DNA of 44,403 bases from an uncultured Acetatifactor sp. GTDB taxonomy: Bacteria; Bacillota; Clostridia; Lachnospirales; Lachnospiraceae. The stretch's first letter is position 1; every line of letters begins with the position of its first letter. Made by a program: the position numbers and the translations under genes. The notes under the pieces were generated by a model. That model ran no database searches and was not told where the DNA came from. It saw nothing but the letters and a program-made list of their open reading frames with translations. Of this stretch, positions 25,283 to 32,421 are shown piece after piece. The stretch lies in the NCBI GenBank assembly GCA_910587555.1, contig CAJULV010000030.1, positions 1 through 44,403 on the forward strand. Reading direction: 5' to 3'.

Positions 25283-26029
25283 ATGCACCAGTTTTTCGTA
25301 TCTCCGGAACAGATTCATATAAATGACAAGAGTGTCATGATTGTCGGGACAGATGTGAACCATATCAGAAACGTACTCCGTATGAAAGCGGGAGAGGAAA
25401 TATCTGTCAGCAACGGGCAGGACGGCAGGGAGTATCGCTGCGGCATTCGAAGCATGGAGGAGGACAGGATCATCTGTGAGCTTCGATTTATTAAGGAAGA
25501 CAGGGTGGAACTGCCCTCCCGGGTATACCTATTTCAGGCGCTGCCCAAGGCGGACAAGATGGAGCTGATTGTTCAGAAGGCGGTGGAGCTGGGGGTGTAC
25601 AAAATCATTCCGGTGGCGGCAAAGCGCTGTATAGTCAGGCTGGATGAACGGAAGGCCGCATCTAAAGTGCAGCGTTGGCAGGGAATTGCGGAATCGGCGG
25701 CAAAGCAGAGCAAACGGGCTGTTATCCCGGAGGTGACAAATGTGTCATGTTTTTCCGAGGCTGTGAGGAGGGCGTCTGCAATGGATGTCAGGCTGATTCC
25801 CTACGAACTGGCGGAGGATATGTCGAAAACAAAAGAACGGATGGGCGCGCTGGCGCCTGGCCAGGAGATCGCTGTGTTTATAGGGCCGGAGGGCGGCTTT
25901 GAGGAAGCGGAGGTTGCATTGGCGCTGGAGGGCGGTCTGGAACCGATTACACTGGGAAAGCGGATTTTAAGAACGGAGACTGCGGGACTGACAGTGCTGT
26001 CATGGATTATGTACATGCTGGAAAGCTGA
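25283..26029 (+). CDS. rsmE: 16S rRNA (uracil-1498-N3)-methyltransferase RsmE
   Basis: A 248-residue protein with the SPOUT fold of RsmE: an N-terminal PUA-like domain (FFVSPEQIHINDKSVMIVG, HIRNVLRMKAGEEISVSNG) and the C-terminal trefoil knot with IPVAAKRCIVR, FIGPEGGF and ITLGKRILRTETAGL. It methylates U1498 of 16S rRNA in the decoding region. The ATG at 25283 has AAAGGA upstream; an in-frame TTG 30 bases earlier lacks support. It follows prmA by 86 bases, a conserved pairing, so the two probably share a transcript. Confidence 0.95.
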   Translation: MHQFFVSPEQIHINDKSVMIVGTDVNHIRNVLRMKAGEEISVSNGQDGREYRCGIRSMEEDRIICELRFIKEDRVELPSRVYLFQALPKADKMELIVQKAVELGVYKIIPVAAKRCIVRLDERKAASKVQRWQGIAESAAKQSKRAVIPEVTNVSCFSEAVRRASAMDVRLIPYELAEDMSKTKERMGALAPGQEIAVFIGPEGGFEEAEVALALEGGLEPITLGKRILRTETAGLTVLSWIMYMLES

Positions 26030-26234
26030 TATTATATGGGCGGAATGTCCCTTGTACTTCTCCGGGAAAGAGGATGGGCCAGGAAGTCGCCCGCCGCGGC
26101 TTTGCGGTGAAGGGCAGGGACGGAGTGCGCGTTCGCTGCATATGATAGGATGAGGAGGAGTACTGCCCGGCGGGCGAAGCGATGAAGGCCGGGGCGGGCG
26201 GCTCCCAGCTGTATAGAGATAAAGGAGTAAAACC

Positions 26235-27407
26235 ATGGAAGTATATCTGGACAATTCCGCAACCACCAGGGCATTTCCGGAAGTTGCGGAACTGATGACG
26301 AAGATTATGTGTGAGGATTACGGCAATCCTTCCAGTCTTCATATGAAAGGCGTTCAGGCGGAGCAGTACCTGCGCTATGCGAAAGAAACCTTTGCCAGGA
26401 TTCTGAAGGTACAGGAGAAAGAGATATTTTTTACTTCCGGCGGCACGGAATCGGATAATATGGCCCTGATCGGCTGCGCACGGGCAAATGACAGGCGGGG
26501 AAATCATCTGATCACTACCCAGATAGAGCATCCGGCGGTTCTGAACACCATGCGCTATCTGGAGTCCATGGGCTATCGGGTCACATATCTGCCGGTGAAT
26601 TCCCAGGGCTGTATTTCTCTGGGGGATTTGCAGCGGGCAATGACCCCGGGTACCATATTGGTTTCCGTTATGCATACCAACAATGAAATCGGGTCGCTGC
26701 AGCCCATTGCCGAAGCCGGGGAACTGATTAAACGCATGAATCCGAATACCCTGTTCCATGTAGATGCGGTGCAGGGATTCGGAAAGGCAAAAATTTTCCC
26801 CAGAAAGATGGGCATCGATTTGCTGTCTGCCAGCGGGCATAAGATTCACGGTCCCAAGGGAACGGGGCTTCTGTATGTGGGAGAAAAGGTGAAAATCCAG
26901 CCGCTGATTCACGGCGGCGGCCAGCAGATGAATCTCCGCTCGGGGACGGACAACGTGTCCGGTGTGGCCGGATTTGCGAAAGCGGCGGAGCTGCTTTATG
27001 AACATTACGAGGACGATGTAAAGCGGCTGCACCGGTACAAACATTATTTTATGGAAAATATCAGGAAAATGGACGGTATCAGGATCAACGGGCTTCTTCC
27101 GGGGGCGCCTGACGGCTCGGGGACGGCACCCCACATCGTCAGTGTCTCCGTCAGCGGTGTCCGCAGCGAGGTACTGCTCCATGCCCTGGAGGAGGACGGC
27201 ATCTATGTATCCGCAGGCAGCGCCTGTGCGGCAAGGAAACCCCAGCCCTCTGTCACCCTGAAGGCAATCGGTGTGGAACGGGCACTTCTGGACTCCACAA
27301 TCCGTTTCAGCTTCTCGGTTTATACGACAAAAGAAGAAATAGACTATACATTAAAGGCAATGTATGATAAAATTCCTATGTTGCGGAAATATACCCGCAG
27401 ACGCTGA
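26235..27407 (+). CDS. Cysteine desulfurase (NifS/IscS family)
   Basis: A 390-residue PLP-dependent class V aminotransferase-fold enzyme. It shows VYLDNSATTRAFP and YGNPSSLH at the N-terminus, TSGGTESDN, the cofactor lysine Lys203 in SASGHKIHGPKG, and the sulfur-carrying Cys331 in SAGSACAARKPQPS. It takes sulfur from cysteine as a persulfide. Its position just before thiI, with a 31-base gap, is like the B. subtilis nifZ-thiI pair, so it most likely feeds sulfur to ThiI for 4-thiouridine in tRNA. AAAGGAG precedes the ATG. A general iron-sulfur role cannot be excluded. Confidence 0.93.
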   Translation: MEVYLDNSATTRAFPEVAELMTKIMCEDYGNPSSLHMKGVQAEQYLRYAKETFARILKVQEKEIFFTSGGTESDNMALIGCARANDRRGNHLITTQIEHPAVLNTMRYLESMGYRVTYLPVNSQGCISLGDLQRAMTPGTILVSVMHTNNEIGSLQPIAEAGELIKRMNPNTLFHVDAVQGFGKAKIFPRKMGIDLLSASGHKIHGPKGTGLLYVGEKVKIQPLIHGGGQQMNLRSGTDNVSGVAGFAKAAELLYEHYEDDVKRLHRYKHYFMENIRKMDGIRINGLLPGAPDGSGTAPHIVSVSVSGVRSEVLLHALEEDGIYVSAGSACAARKPQPSVTLKAIGVERALLDSTIRFSFSVYTTKEEIDYTLKAMYDKIPMLRKYTRRR

Positions 27408-27438
27408 CAGCGCAGCGCCTTATGAGAAAGGATAAAAT

Positions 27439-28617
27439 ATGTTTACAGCTTTTTTGATAAAATATGCCGAGATCGGCATAAAGGGAAAAAACCGTTATCT
27501 GTTTGAGGACGCGCTGGTGCATCAGATTAAGTTTGCACTGAAAAAATGTGAAGGCACGTTTCTGATCAGCAAATCCCAGGGAAGGATCCATGTGGAAGCA
27601 CAGGGAGAATTTGACTACGATGAAACAATAGAACATCTGCAGAAGGTATTCGGTATTTCAGGAATCTGCCCTGTGGTGTACGTAGAGGATGAGGGCTTCG
27701 AAAAGCTTTGTGACAGGGTTGTCAGTTATATTGCCGATGTTTATCCTGACAGGAACAAGAGCTTCAAGGTGCATTCCAGGCGTGCGCGCAAGGATTATCC
27801 AAAAGAATCCATGGAAATCAATGCGGATATGGGGGAAAGCATTCTGAAGGCCTACCCGGAGATGCGGGTTGATGTACACAATCCCGATATTCTGCTGAAT
27901 GTAGAAATCAGGGAGAAAATCTATATTTATTCGGAGACGATTGCCGGGCCGGGAGGCATGCCGGTGGGCACAGGCGGCAAGGCCATGCTGCTTCTGTCCG
28001 GCGGCATCGATTCTCCTGTAGCCGGTTATATGATCGCAAAGCGCGGTGTGAAGATTGATGCGGTTTATTTCCATGCGCCGCCCTATACCAGTGAGCGGGC
28101 GAAGCAGAAGGTGGTGGACCTTGCGAAAATCGTATCCGCTTATGCCGGGCCGGTGTGGCTCCATGTGATCAATTTTACGGATATCCAGCTATATATTTAC
28201 GAGAAATGTCCCCATGAGGAGCTGACCATCATCATGCGCCGTTACATGATGCGGATTGCGGAGCATATAGCAAAGGAGACAGGCTGCCTGGGGCTGATTA
28301 CCGGGGAGAGCATCGGACAGGTTGCGTCTCAGACTATGAGTTCCCTGATTGCCACCAATGAGGTCTGTGAGCTGCCAGTATACCGTCCGCTGATTGGGTT
28401 TGACAAGAAGGAGATCGTGGATATTTCACAGAAAATCAACGCTTTTGAGACTTCCATCCAGCCATTTGAGGATTGCTGCACCATTTTTGTGGCCAAGCAT
28501 CCGGTGACGAAGCCCAATGTGAATATTATACGCCGCCATGAGCGCAATCTGGAGGAAAAAATAGAGGAACTGGTTCAGAAGGCGTTGGATACGAAAGAAC
28601 TGATTATAGCGGAGTGA
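27439..28617 (+). CDS. thiI: tRNA 4-thiouridine synthase ThiI
   Basis: A 392-residue protein with an N-terminal ferredoxin-like part and THUMP domain (about residues 1-165) and a PP-loop AMP-binding domain starting at MLLLSGGIDSPVAGYMIAKRG. A later LITGESIGQVASQTM and CCTIFVAKHP are typical of ThiI. It activates U8 of tRNA by adenylation and inserts sulfur. The C-terminal rhodanese domain found in E. coli ThiI is missing, as in most Firmicutes, so the persulfide should come straight from the adjoining cysteine desulfurase. AAAGGA precedes the ATG. A hairpin terminator lies 45 bases after the stop. Confidence 0.95.
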   Translation: MFTAFLIKYAEIGIKGKNRYLFEDALVHQIKFALKKCEGTFLISKSQGRIHVEAQGEFDYDETIEHLQKVFGISGICPVVYVEDEGFEKLCDRVVSYIADVYPDRNKSFKVHSRRARKDYPKESMEINADMGESILKAYPEMRVDVHNPDILLNVEIREKIYIYSETIAGPGGMPVGTGGKAMLLLSGGIDSPVAGYMIAKRGVKIDAVYFHAPPYTSERAKQKVVDLAKIVSAYAGPVWLHVINFTDIQLYIYEKCPHEELTIIMRRYMMRIAEHIAKETGCLGLITGESIGQVASQTMSSLIATNEVCELPVYRPLIGFDKKEIVDISQKINAFETSIQPFEDCCTIFVAKHPVTKPNVNIIRRHERNLEEKIEELVQKALDTKELIIAE

Positions 28618-28662
28618 GGAATTGCAGAATTGCAGATTTACGAAGCGGTTCCAACAGTACAG

Positions 28663-28695
28663 GGGCTGTTGCTGCTGAATGCGACAGCCCGTTTT
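28663..28695 (+). terminator. Terminator between convergent thiI and HPr-like genes
   Basis: GGGCTGT (28663-28669) pairs with ACAGCCC (28684-28690), followed by GTTTTCT. A rival stem CGACAG/CTGTCG overlaps it and leads into ATTTATTTT. It lies between two convergent genes and may serve both. Confidence 0.65.
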
Positions 28696-28706
28696 CTGTC
28701 GGGTAT

Positions 28707-28940
28707 TTATTTTACAATGTAAGGATTTAATAATTCCAGCACTTCGTCAGCGCCTTCTTCCGTGTGGATGTTCAAATCGATGGGTTTGGACAGGTCCAGG
28801 CTGAAGATACCCATAATGGACTTCGCGTCCACAACGTATCTGCCGGATACCAGGTCAAAATCGTAATCAAACTTGGAAATGTCATTTACAAAGGATTTCA
28901 CTTTGTCGATGGAATTTAAAAAAATCTGTACTGTTTTCAA
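28707..28940 (-). CDS. HPr-like protein without the phosphorylatable histidine (Crh-like)
   Basis: A 77-residue protein with the HPr fold pattern: VQIFLNSIDKVKSFVND, then RYVVDAKSIMGIFSLDL and a C-terminal helix (GADEVLELLNPYI). HPr of the sugar phosphotransferase system has a catalytic His15 in a GLHARPA-like motif; here that region reads LNSIDKVKSF with no histidine. Ser41 in AKSIMGIFSL matches regulatory Ser46, the target of HPr kinase. This is the same combination as Crh of B. subtilis, a catabolite-repression partner of CcpA that does not carry phosphate to sugars. The start is TTG, with AAGGAGG nine bases upstream; its promoter is at 28982-29010. It is transcribed alone, against its neighbours. 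Confidence 0.8.
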   Translation of the reverse strand: MKTVQIFLNSIDKVKSFVNDISKFDYDFDLVSGRYVVDAKSIMGIFSLDLSKPIDLNIHTEEGADEVLELLNPYIVK

Positions 28941-28981
28941 TGGCCTATACCTCCTTGCTTCTTTTCAGATTCCTATCCATT

Positions 28982-29010
28982 ATCTTAATAGCTGGGATAG
29001 TAAAAGTCAA
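28982..29010 (-). promoter_or_regulatory. Promoter of the HPr-like gene
   Basis: On the minus strand TTGACT (29010-29005) and TAAGAT (28987-28982) are 17 bases apart, about 40 bases before the TTG start. The region also drives the divergent mtaB; a weaker plus-strand pair TTGCTT/CATTAT (28955-28983) overlaps it. Confidence 0.7.
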
Positions 29011-29044
29011 GGCGAAAACCGTACAAAAAAAGTGGGGAAACATT

Positions 29045-30424
29045 ATGAAAACTGTGGCATTATACAATCTGGGCTGCAAGGTAAATTCCTATGAAATGGA
29101 AGGAATGGGGCAGAAGCTGCGGGAAAAGGGATACCATATCGTTCCCTTTGAGGAAAAAGCGGATATCTATGTGGTGAACACATGTACGGTGACCAACATT
29201 GCGGACAGGAAGAGCCGCCAGATACTTCACCGGGCCAGGCAGCTGAATCCGGACGCCGTGGTGGTGGCGGTGGGCTGCTATGTACAGACAGGGATGGCGA
29301 ATATTGAGAAGGATGACGGCATCGACCTTGCCATCGGCAACAACCATAAGAAGGACATTGCGGAACTTTTGGAGAGGTATCTTGAAGAGCGCCGGGAAAC
29401 GGAGGGCACACCGAGGGGGCAGGGATCCAAAACGCTGGGGGGCGCCACCGTTACGGATATGGGCGGAAGCTGCGAATATGAGGAAATGCAGCTGCGGCAG
29501 CCTACGGAGCATACCAGGGCGTATATCAAGATTCAGGACGGATGCAACCAGTTTTGCTCCTACTGCGTGATTCCCTACGCCAGGGGACGCGTGCGGAGCC
29601 GGCGTGCAGAGGATATTCTGCAGGAAATCAGGGGGCTGGCGGCGACAGGCTTCCGGGAAGTGGTACTCACTGGGATTCACATCAGCTCCTATGGCATGGA
29701 TTTTGGGGATAGTAGGGCAACGACGGCGGGAATCGGCGGGAATCATGTCAGCCTGATTGAGCTGGCGGAGCGGATTCACGAAATCCCGGGACTGGACCGG
29801 ATCCGCCTGGGATCGCTGGAACCCAGGATTATAAACAGGGAGACGGCCGGGCGTCTGGCGGCGCTGCCCAAGGTTTGCCCCCATTTTCATCTCTCCCTTC
29901 AGAGCGGATGTGATGCTACGCTGAAAAGAATGAATAGACATTACACCACCGGGGAATACTATACCTGTGTGGAGGAACTGCGGCGCTTTTTCCACAGACC
30001 GGCCATCACCACGGATGTGATTGTGGGCTTTCCGGGGGAGACGGAGGAAGAATTTGCCCGGACGAAAGCATTTCTGGAGCAAGTGAATTTTTACGAGATG
30101 CATGTCTTCAAATATTCCAGGCGGAACGGAACGGCGGCGGCCTCCATGCCGGGGCAGGTTCCGGAGGCAGTGAAGGTAAAGCGCAGCAGCGAACTCCTGG
30201 AACTGACCAGGGCGCAGTCAAGGGCGTTCCGGGCACATTACATAGGAGGGGAAGCGGAGGTGCTTCTGGAAGAAAGACGGGAAATAGAAGGGCGGATGCT
30301 GCTGACAGGGCATACCGGGGATTACGTGAAGGTTGCCGTTGAGCCGGCGGAAGGTATTATGGAGGAAAATATGCTCGTAACGGTGCCTGTAAGGGGATTT
30401 CTGACGGACGAGATTCTGATTTAG
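29045..30424 (+). CDS. mtaB: tRNA (N6-threonylcarbamoyladenosine-37 C2)-methylthiotransferase MtaB
   Basis: A 459-residue methylthiotransferase. The N-terminal UPF0004 domain has VALYNLGCKVNSYEMEGM and NTCTVTNIADRKSRQ with its cluster-binding cysteines; the radical SAM core has Cys167, Cys171 and Cys174 (CNQFCSYC) followed by VIPYARGRVRSR; a TRAM-like domain closes the protein. NTCTVTN and the overall pattern fit MtaB rather than MiaB or RimO. It adds a methylthio group to t6A37 of tRNAs. The start at 29045 gives the normal N-terminus and has GGGGA upstream; 35 upstream in-frame codons read through the promoter region. A basic, Gly-rich insert near residues 120-150 looks variable. Confidence 0.95.
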   Translation: MKTVALYNLGCKVNSYEMEGMGQKLREKGYHIVPFEEKADIYVVNTCTVTNIADRKSRQILHRARQLNPDAVVVAVGCYVQTGMANIEKDDGIDLAIGNNHKKDIAELLERYLEERRETEGTPRGQGSKTLGGATVTDMGGSCEYEEMQLRQPTEHTRAYIKIQDGCNQFCSYCVIPYARGRVRSRRAEDILQEIRGLAATGFREVVLTGIHISSYGMDFGDSRATTAGIGGNHVSLIELAERIHEIPGLDRIRLGSLEPRIINRETAGRLAALPKVCPHFHLSLQSGCDATLKRMNRHYTTGEYYTCVEELRRFFHRPAITTDVIVGFPGETEEEFARTKAFLEQVNFYEMHVFKYSRRNGTAAASMPGQVPEAVKVKRSSELLELTRAQSRAFRAHYIGGEAEVLLEERREIEGRMLLTGHTGDYVKVAVEPAEGIMEENMLVTVPVRGFLTDEILI

Positions 30425-30455
30425 CAAAAATTATGGGATGTACACCCGGCAAGGC

Positions 30456-30484
30456 TTGAATTTTGTACACAAATGAGTTATATT
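30456..30484 (+). promoter_or_regulatory. Promoter upstream of ireB
   Basis: TTGAAT (30456-30461) and TATATT (30479-30484) are 17 bases apart. TGTACAC occurs at 30439-30445 and again in the spacer at 30465-30471, a 26-base direct repeat around the -35 box. Confidence 0.6.
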
Positions 30485-30604
30485 AATAGAGAGTATACGT
30501 TCAGGAGCCGGGAATATTTGGAAGTGCCGGGTATTCTTCGGGCAAAAAGGAAAACGGTTACAAGACAGACAGTAAGCGCAGCTTCATGGTATGGAGGTCA
30601 GAAT

Positions 30605-30868
30605 ATGCAGAGTTTGGGAAATACACAATACTTTAGGGTAGAGTCGGAACCCGAAGAAGGGGCAAAGGTTGTTCTGGCCGCCGTATATGAGGCATTAACG
30701 GAAAAAGGCTATAACCCGGTGAATCAGATTGTGGGCTATATCATGAGCGGCGATCCCACTTACATTACCAGCCATAAAAACGCACGCAGCATGATCATGA
30801 AGGTAGAACGCGACGAGCTGGTGGAAGAACTGCTGATAGAATATATCCATACCAAGGGCTGGCACTGA
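30605..30868 (+). CDS. ireB: IreB family regulatory phosphoprotein (UPF0297)
   Basis: An 87-residue protein almost entirely made of the conserved IreB sequence: LGNTQYFRVE, AAVYEALTEKGYNPVNQIVGY and DPTYITSHKNARSMI. In Enterococcus, IreB is phosphorylated on threonines by the PASTA kinase IreK and restrains cell-wall stress tolerance to cephalosporins. Threonines near the N-terminus (TQYF) and in DPTYIT are present. The start at 30605 follows GGAGGT; the frame is open for 44 more codons upstream, but those cover the promoter. It begins the conserved ireB-ruvX-DUF1292 order. Confidence 0.95.
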   Translation: MQSLGNTQYFRVESEPEEGAKVVLAAVYEALTEKGYNPVNQIVGYIMSGDPTYITSHKNARSMIMKVERDELVEELLIEYIHTKGWH

Positions 30869-31251
30869 GATGAGCGGACAGAATCTGAGAGTGCGCTGAC
30901 GGGACGATGCCTTCCAGAGCCGTTGTAAAGAGCCGGCTGCCGGCAGAGCCGCAGGAGCGTCCGGGCATTCAGGGGAGCTGCAAAGAGCCAGAAGAGCCGC
31001 AGGAGCGTCCGGGCATTCAGCGGTGCAGCAAGGAGACGGCTGCCGCAGGAGCGTCCGGGCATTCAGGGGAGCTGCAAAGAGCCGGCTGCCGGCAGAGCCG
31101 CAGGAGCGTCCGGGAATTCAGGGGAGCTGCAAAGAGCCGGCAGAGCCGCAGGAGCGCCCGGGCATTCAGCGGTGCAGCAAGGAGACGGCTACCGCAGGAG
31201 CGCCCGGGCATTTAGAGATGCTGCGCGGCGATACATTAGGAGGAATTTTGG
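30869..31251. repeat. Nested GC-rich repeat between ireB and ruvX
   Basis: The 383-base gap holds six copies of a 22-base core beginning GCAGGAGCGTCCGGGCATT, starting at 30951, 30999, 31045, 31100, 31148 and 31194. Spacings are 48, 46, 55, 48 and 46 bases. Cores 1-3 and 4-6 are each 149 bases apart, so a three-core unit has been duplicated, and the match runs upstream to about 30926. Two kinds of linker alternate: one with GGGGAGCTGCAAAGAGCC, the other CGGTGCAGCAAGGAGACGG. Since 46, 55 and 149 are not multiples of three, no frame is kept, so it is not a coding repeat. Confidence 0.9.
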
Positions 31252-31692
31252 ATGCGGATTATGGGGCTTGATTTTGGTTCCAAGACAGTGGGGGTGGCAG
31301 TGAGCGACAGCTTGCTCATAACCGCCCAGGGTCTGGAAATCATCCGCCGCAAGGAGGAAAATAAACTTCGCCGGACTTTGGCCAGGATAGAAGAGTTGAT
31401 TGAGGAATACGAAGTAGAGGAGATTGTACTGGGGCTGCCGAAGAATATGAATGCCACGGAAGGCGTTCGTGCGGAACTTACGAGAGAATTTCAGGAGAAA
31501 CTGGAACGAAGGACAGGCCTGCCGGTGATTTTGTGGGACGAGAGGCTGACGACTGAGGCGGCGGATAAGGCAATGATGGAGAGCGGCATCAGAAGGGAGA
31601 AGCGTAAGGATTATGTGGACATGATAGCGGCGTCCCTGATTCTGCAGGGATATCTGGACAGCCGCGGTGCCGGAGTGAAGCATGGACAGTGA
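31252..31692 (+). CDS. ruvX: Holliday-junction-resolvase-like protein RuvX (YqgF)
   Basis: A 146-residue RNase-H-fold protein. The N-terminus MRIMGLDFGSKTVGVAVSD has the first catalytic aspartate at position 7; VEEIVLGLPKNMNATEG and the C-terminal LWDERLTTEAA and KDYVDMIAASLILQGYL complete the set of acidic residues. The family processes the 5' end of pre-16S rRNA and was first named as a putative resolvase. TTAGGAGG lies upstream of the ATG at 31252; an internal ATG at codon 4 would remove part of the fold. It lies just after the nested repeat, which separates it from ireB. Confidence 0.94.
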   Translation: MRIMGLDFGSKTVGVAVSDSLLITAQGLEIIRRKEENKLRRTLARIEELIEEYEVEEIVLGLPKNMNATEGVRAELTREFQEKLERRTGLPVILWDERLTTEAADKAMMESGIRREKRKDYVDMIAASLILQGYLDSRGAGVKHGQ

Positions 31693-31773
31693 CCCGAGGC
31701 CGGCAGAGGAAACAGCAGTTTCAGAATGCCCTGCGGAAACGGCAGGATGCATGTATTTTGGATTGGAGAAGGA

Positions 31774-32037
31774 ATGGAAAAAGCAGGAAAAGTGACATTT
31801 CAGCTGGATTCGGGGGAAGAGGAAAGCTTATATGTGCTGGAGCAGACCCGGATCGGAGGTATTGACTATATCCTTGTCGCCGACTGTGAGGAAGGGGACG
31901 GGGAAGCCATGATTCTGAAGGATATTTCCGAAGACGGAGAAGAGGAAGGCGCCTATGCGATGGTTTCTGACGAGGACGAGCTTGCAGCGGTGGCGGGCGT
32001 GTTCGAGAATATGCTTGAGGATGTGGAATTTGAGTGA
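31774..32037 (+). CDS. DUF1292 family acidic protein
   Basis: An 87-residue, strongly acidic protein: VTFQLDSGEEESLYVLEQTRIGG, then IDYILVADCEEGDGEAMILKD and DEDELAAVAGVFENML. This is the DUF1292 (YrzB-like) family, which sits next to ruvX in most Firmicutes; its function is unknown. The start at 31774 keeps the family N-terminus and has GGAGAAGGA upstream. The frame is open 16 codons further, but that part would not fit the family. It ends directly before the decayed Fur-type gene. Confidence 0.88.
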   Translation: MEKAGKVTFQLDSGEEESLYVLEQTRIGGIDYILVADCEEGDGEAMILKDISEDGEEEGAYAMVSDEDELAAVAGVFENMLEDVEFE

Positions 32038-32421
32038 CAGTTCAGGCTAAAAGAGCCAAAGAAGCGGAAAACAAACTTAGATGAGCTTGTAAAAGCGGAC
32101 CGTCTCGGGAACGGGCCGGCTGCTGTTTATAGAATAATACACTTGCCGAACGGACTGCATCTGATTAACCGGGTTAATCTTGATGACGGTTTTGTGCGCA
32201 ATAAGAGATGGGGAGTACTCTGGAAAGCGCGTTGAGACATCGCCATCATCATTTGGCCTGTATCGAATGCGGGAAGGCGATTTCCTTTCAGGATGATCTG
32301 CCGGAGGGGCTGGAAGGGAAGATGCCGAAACAACCGGATTCGAACTGTGAATCATGAGTCCAGGCCGGGCGGTTTTTGTGTGGAATGTGGAGGAAATTTG
32401 ATTGAAGAAAAAAGAGAATAA
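32038..32421 (+). pseudogene. Decayed Fur-family metalloregulator gene
   Basis: Fur-type sequence runs across three frames. Frame one (32038-about 32200) gives DELVKADRL, AAVYRIIH and INRVNLDDGFVR, the end of the winged helix and hinge. After a one-base loss near 32200 the next frame gives RHHHLACIECGKAISF and DDLPEGLEGK (metal-binding histidines and first CxxC). After another near 32325 a short ETTGFE piece follows, and after a third near 32340 the last piece VNHESRPGGFCVECGGN (second CxxC) runs to TAA at 32421. The recognition-helix region and about 45 N-terminal residues are missing or blurred. All the key ligands survive in pieces, so the loss is fairly recent or the assembly has errors. 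In related genomes a Fur gene is commonly found here, before rnjA. Confidence 0.85.

Noticed and set aside
26030..26234. GC-rich gap between rsmE and the cysteine desulfurase gene
   Set aside because: No promoter, hairpin or coding frame that I could support was found.
30951..31215. Regularly repeated GC-rich cores as a CRISPR array
   Set aside because: The segments between cores are themselves repeats of two types, spacing is irregular (46, 48, 55), and no cas gene is nearby.
30907..31215. A 102-codon open frame over the repeat region
   Set aside because: The repeat spacing is not a multiple of three, so each repeat is read in a different frame; no ribosome site of note and no family resemblance.
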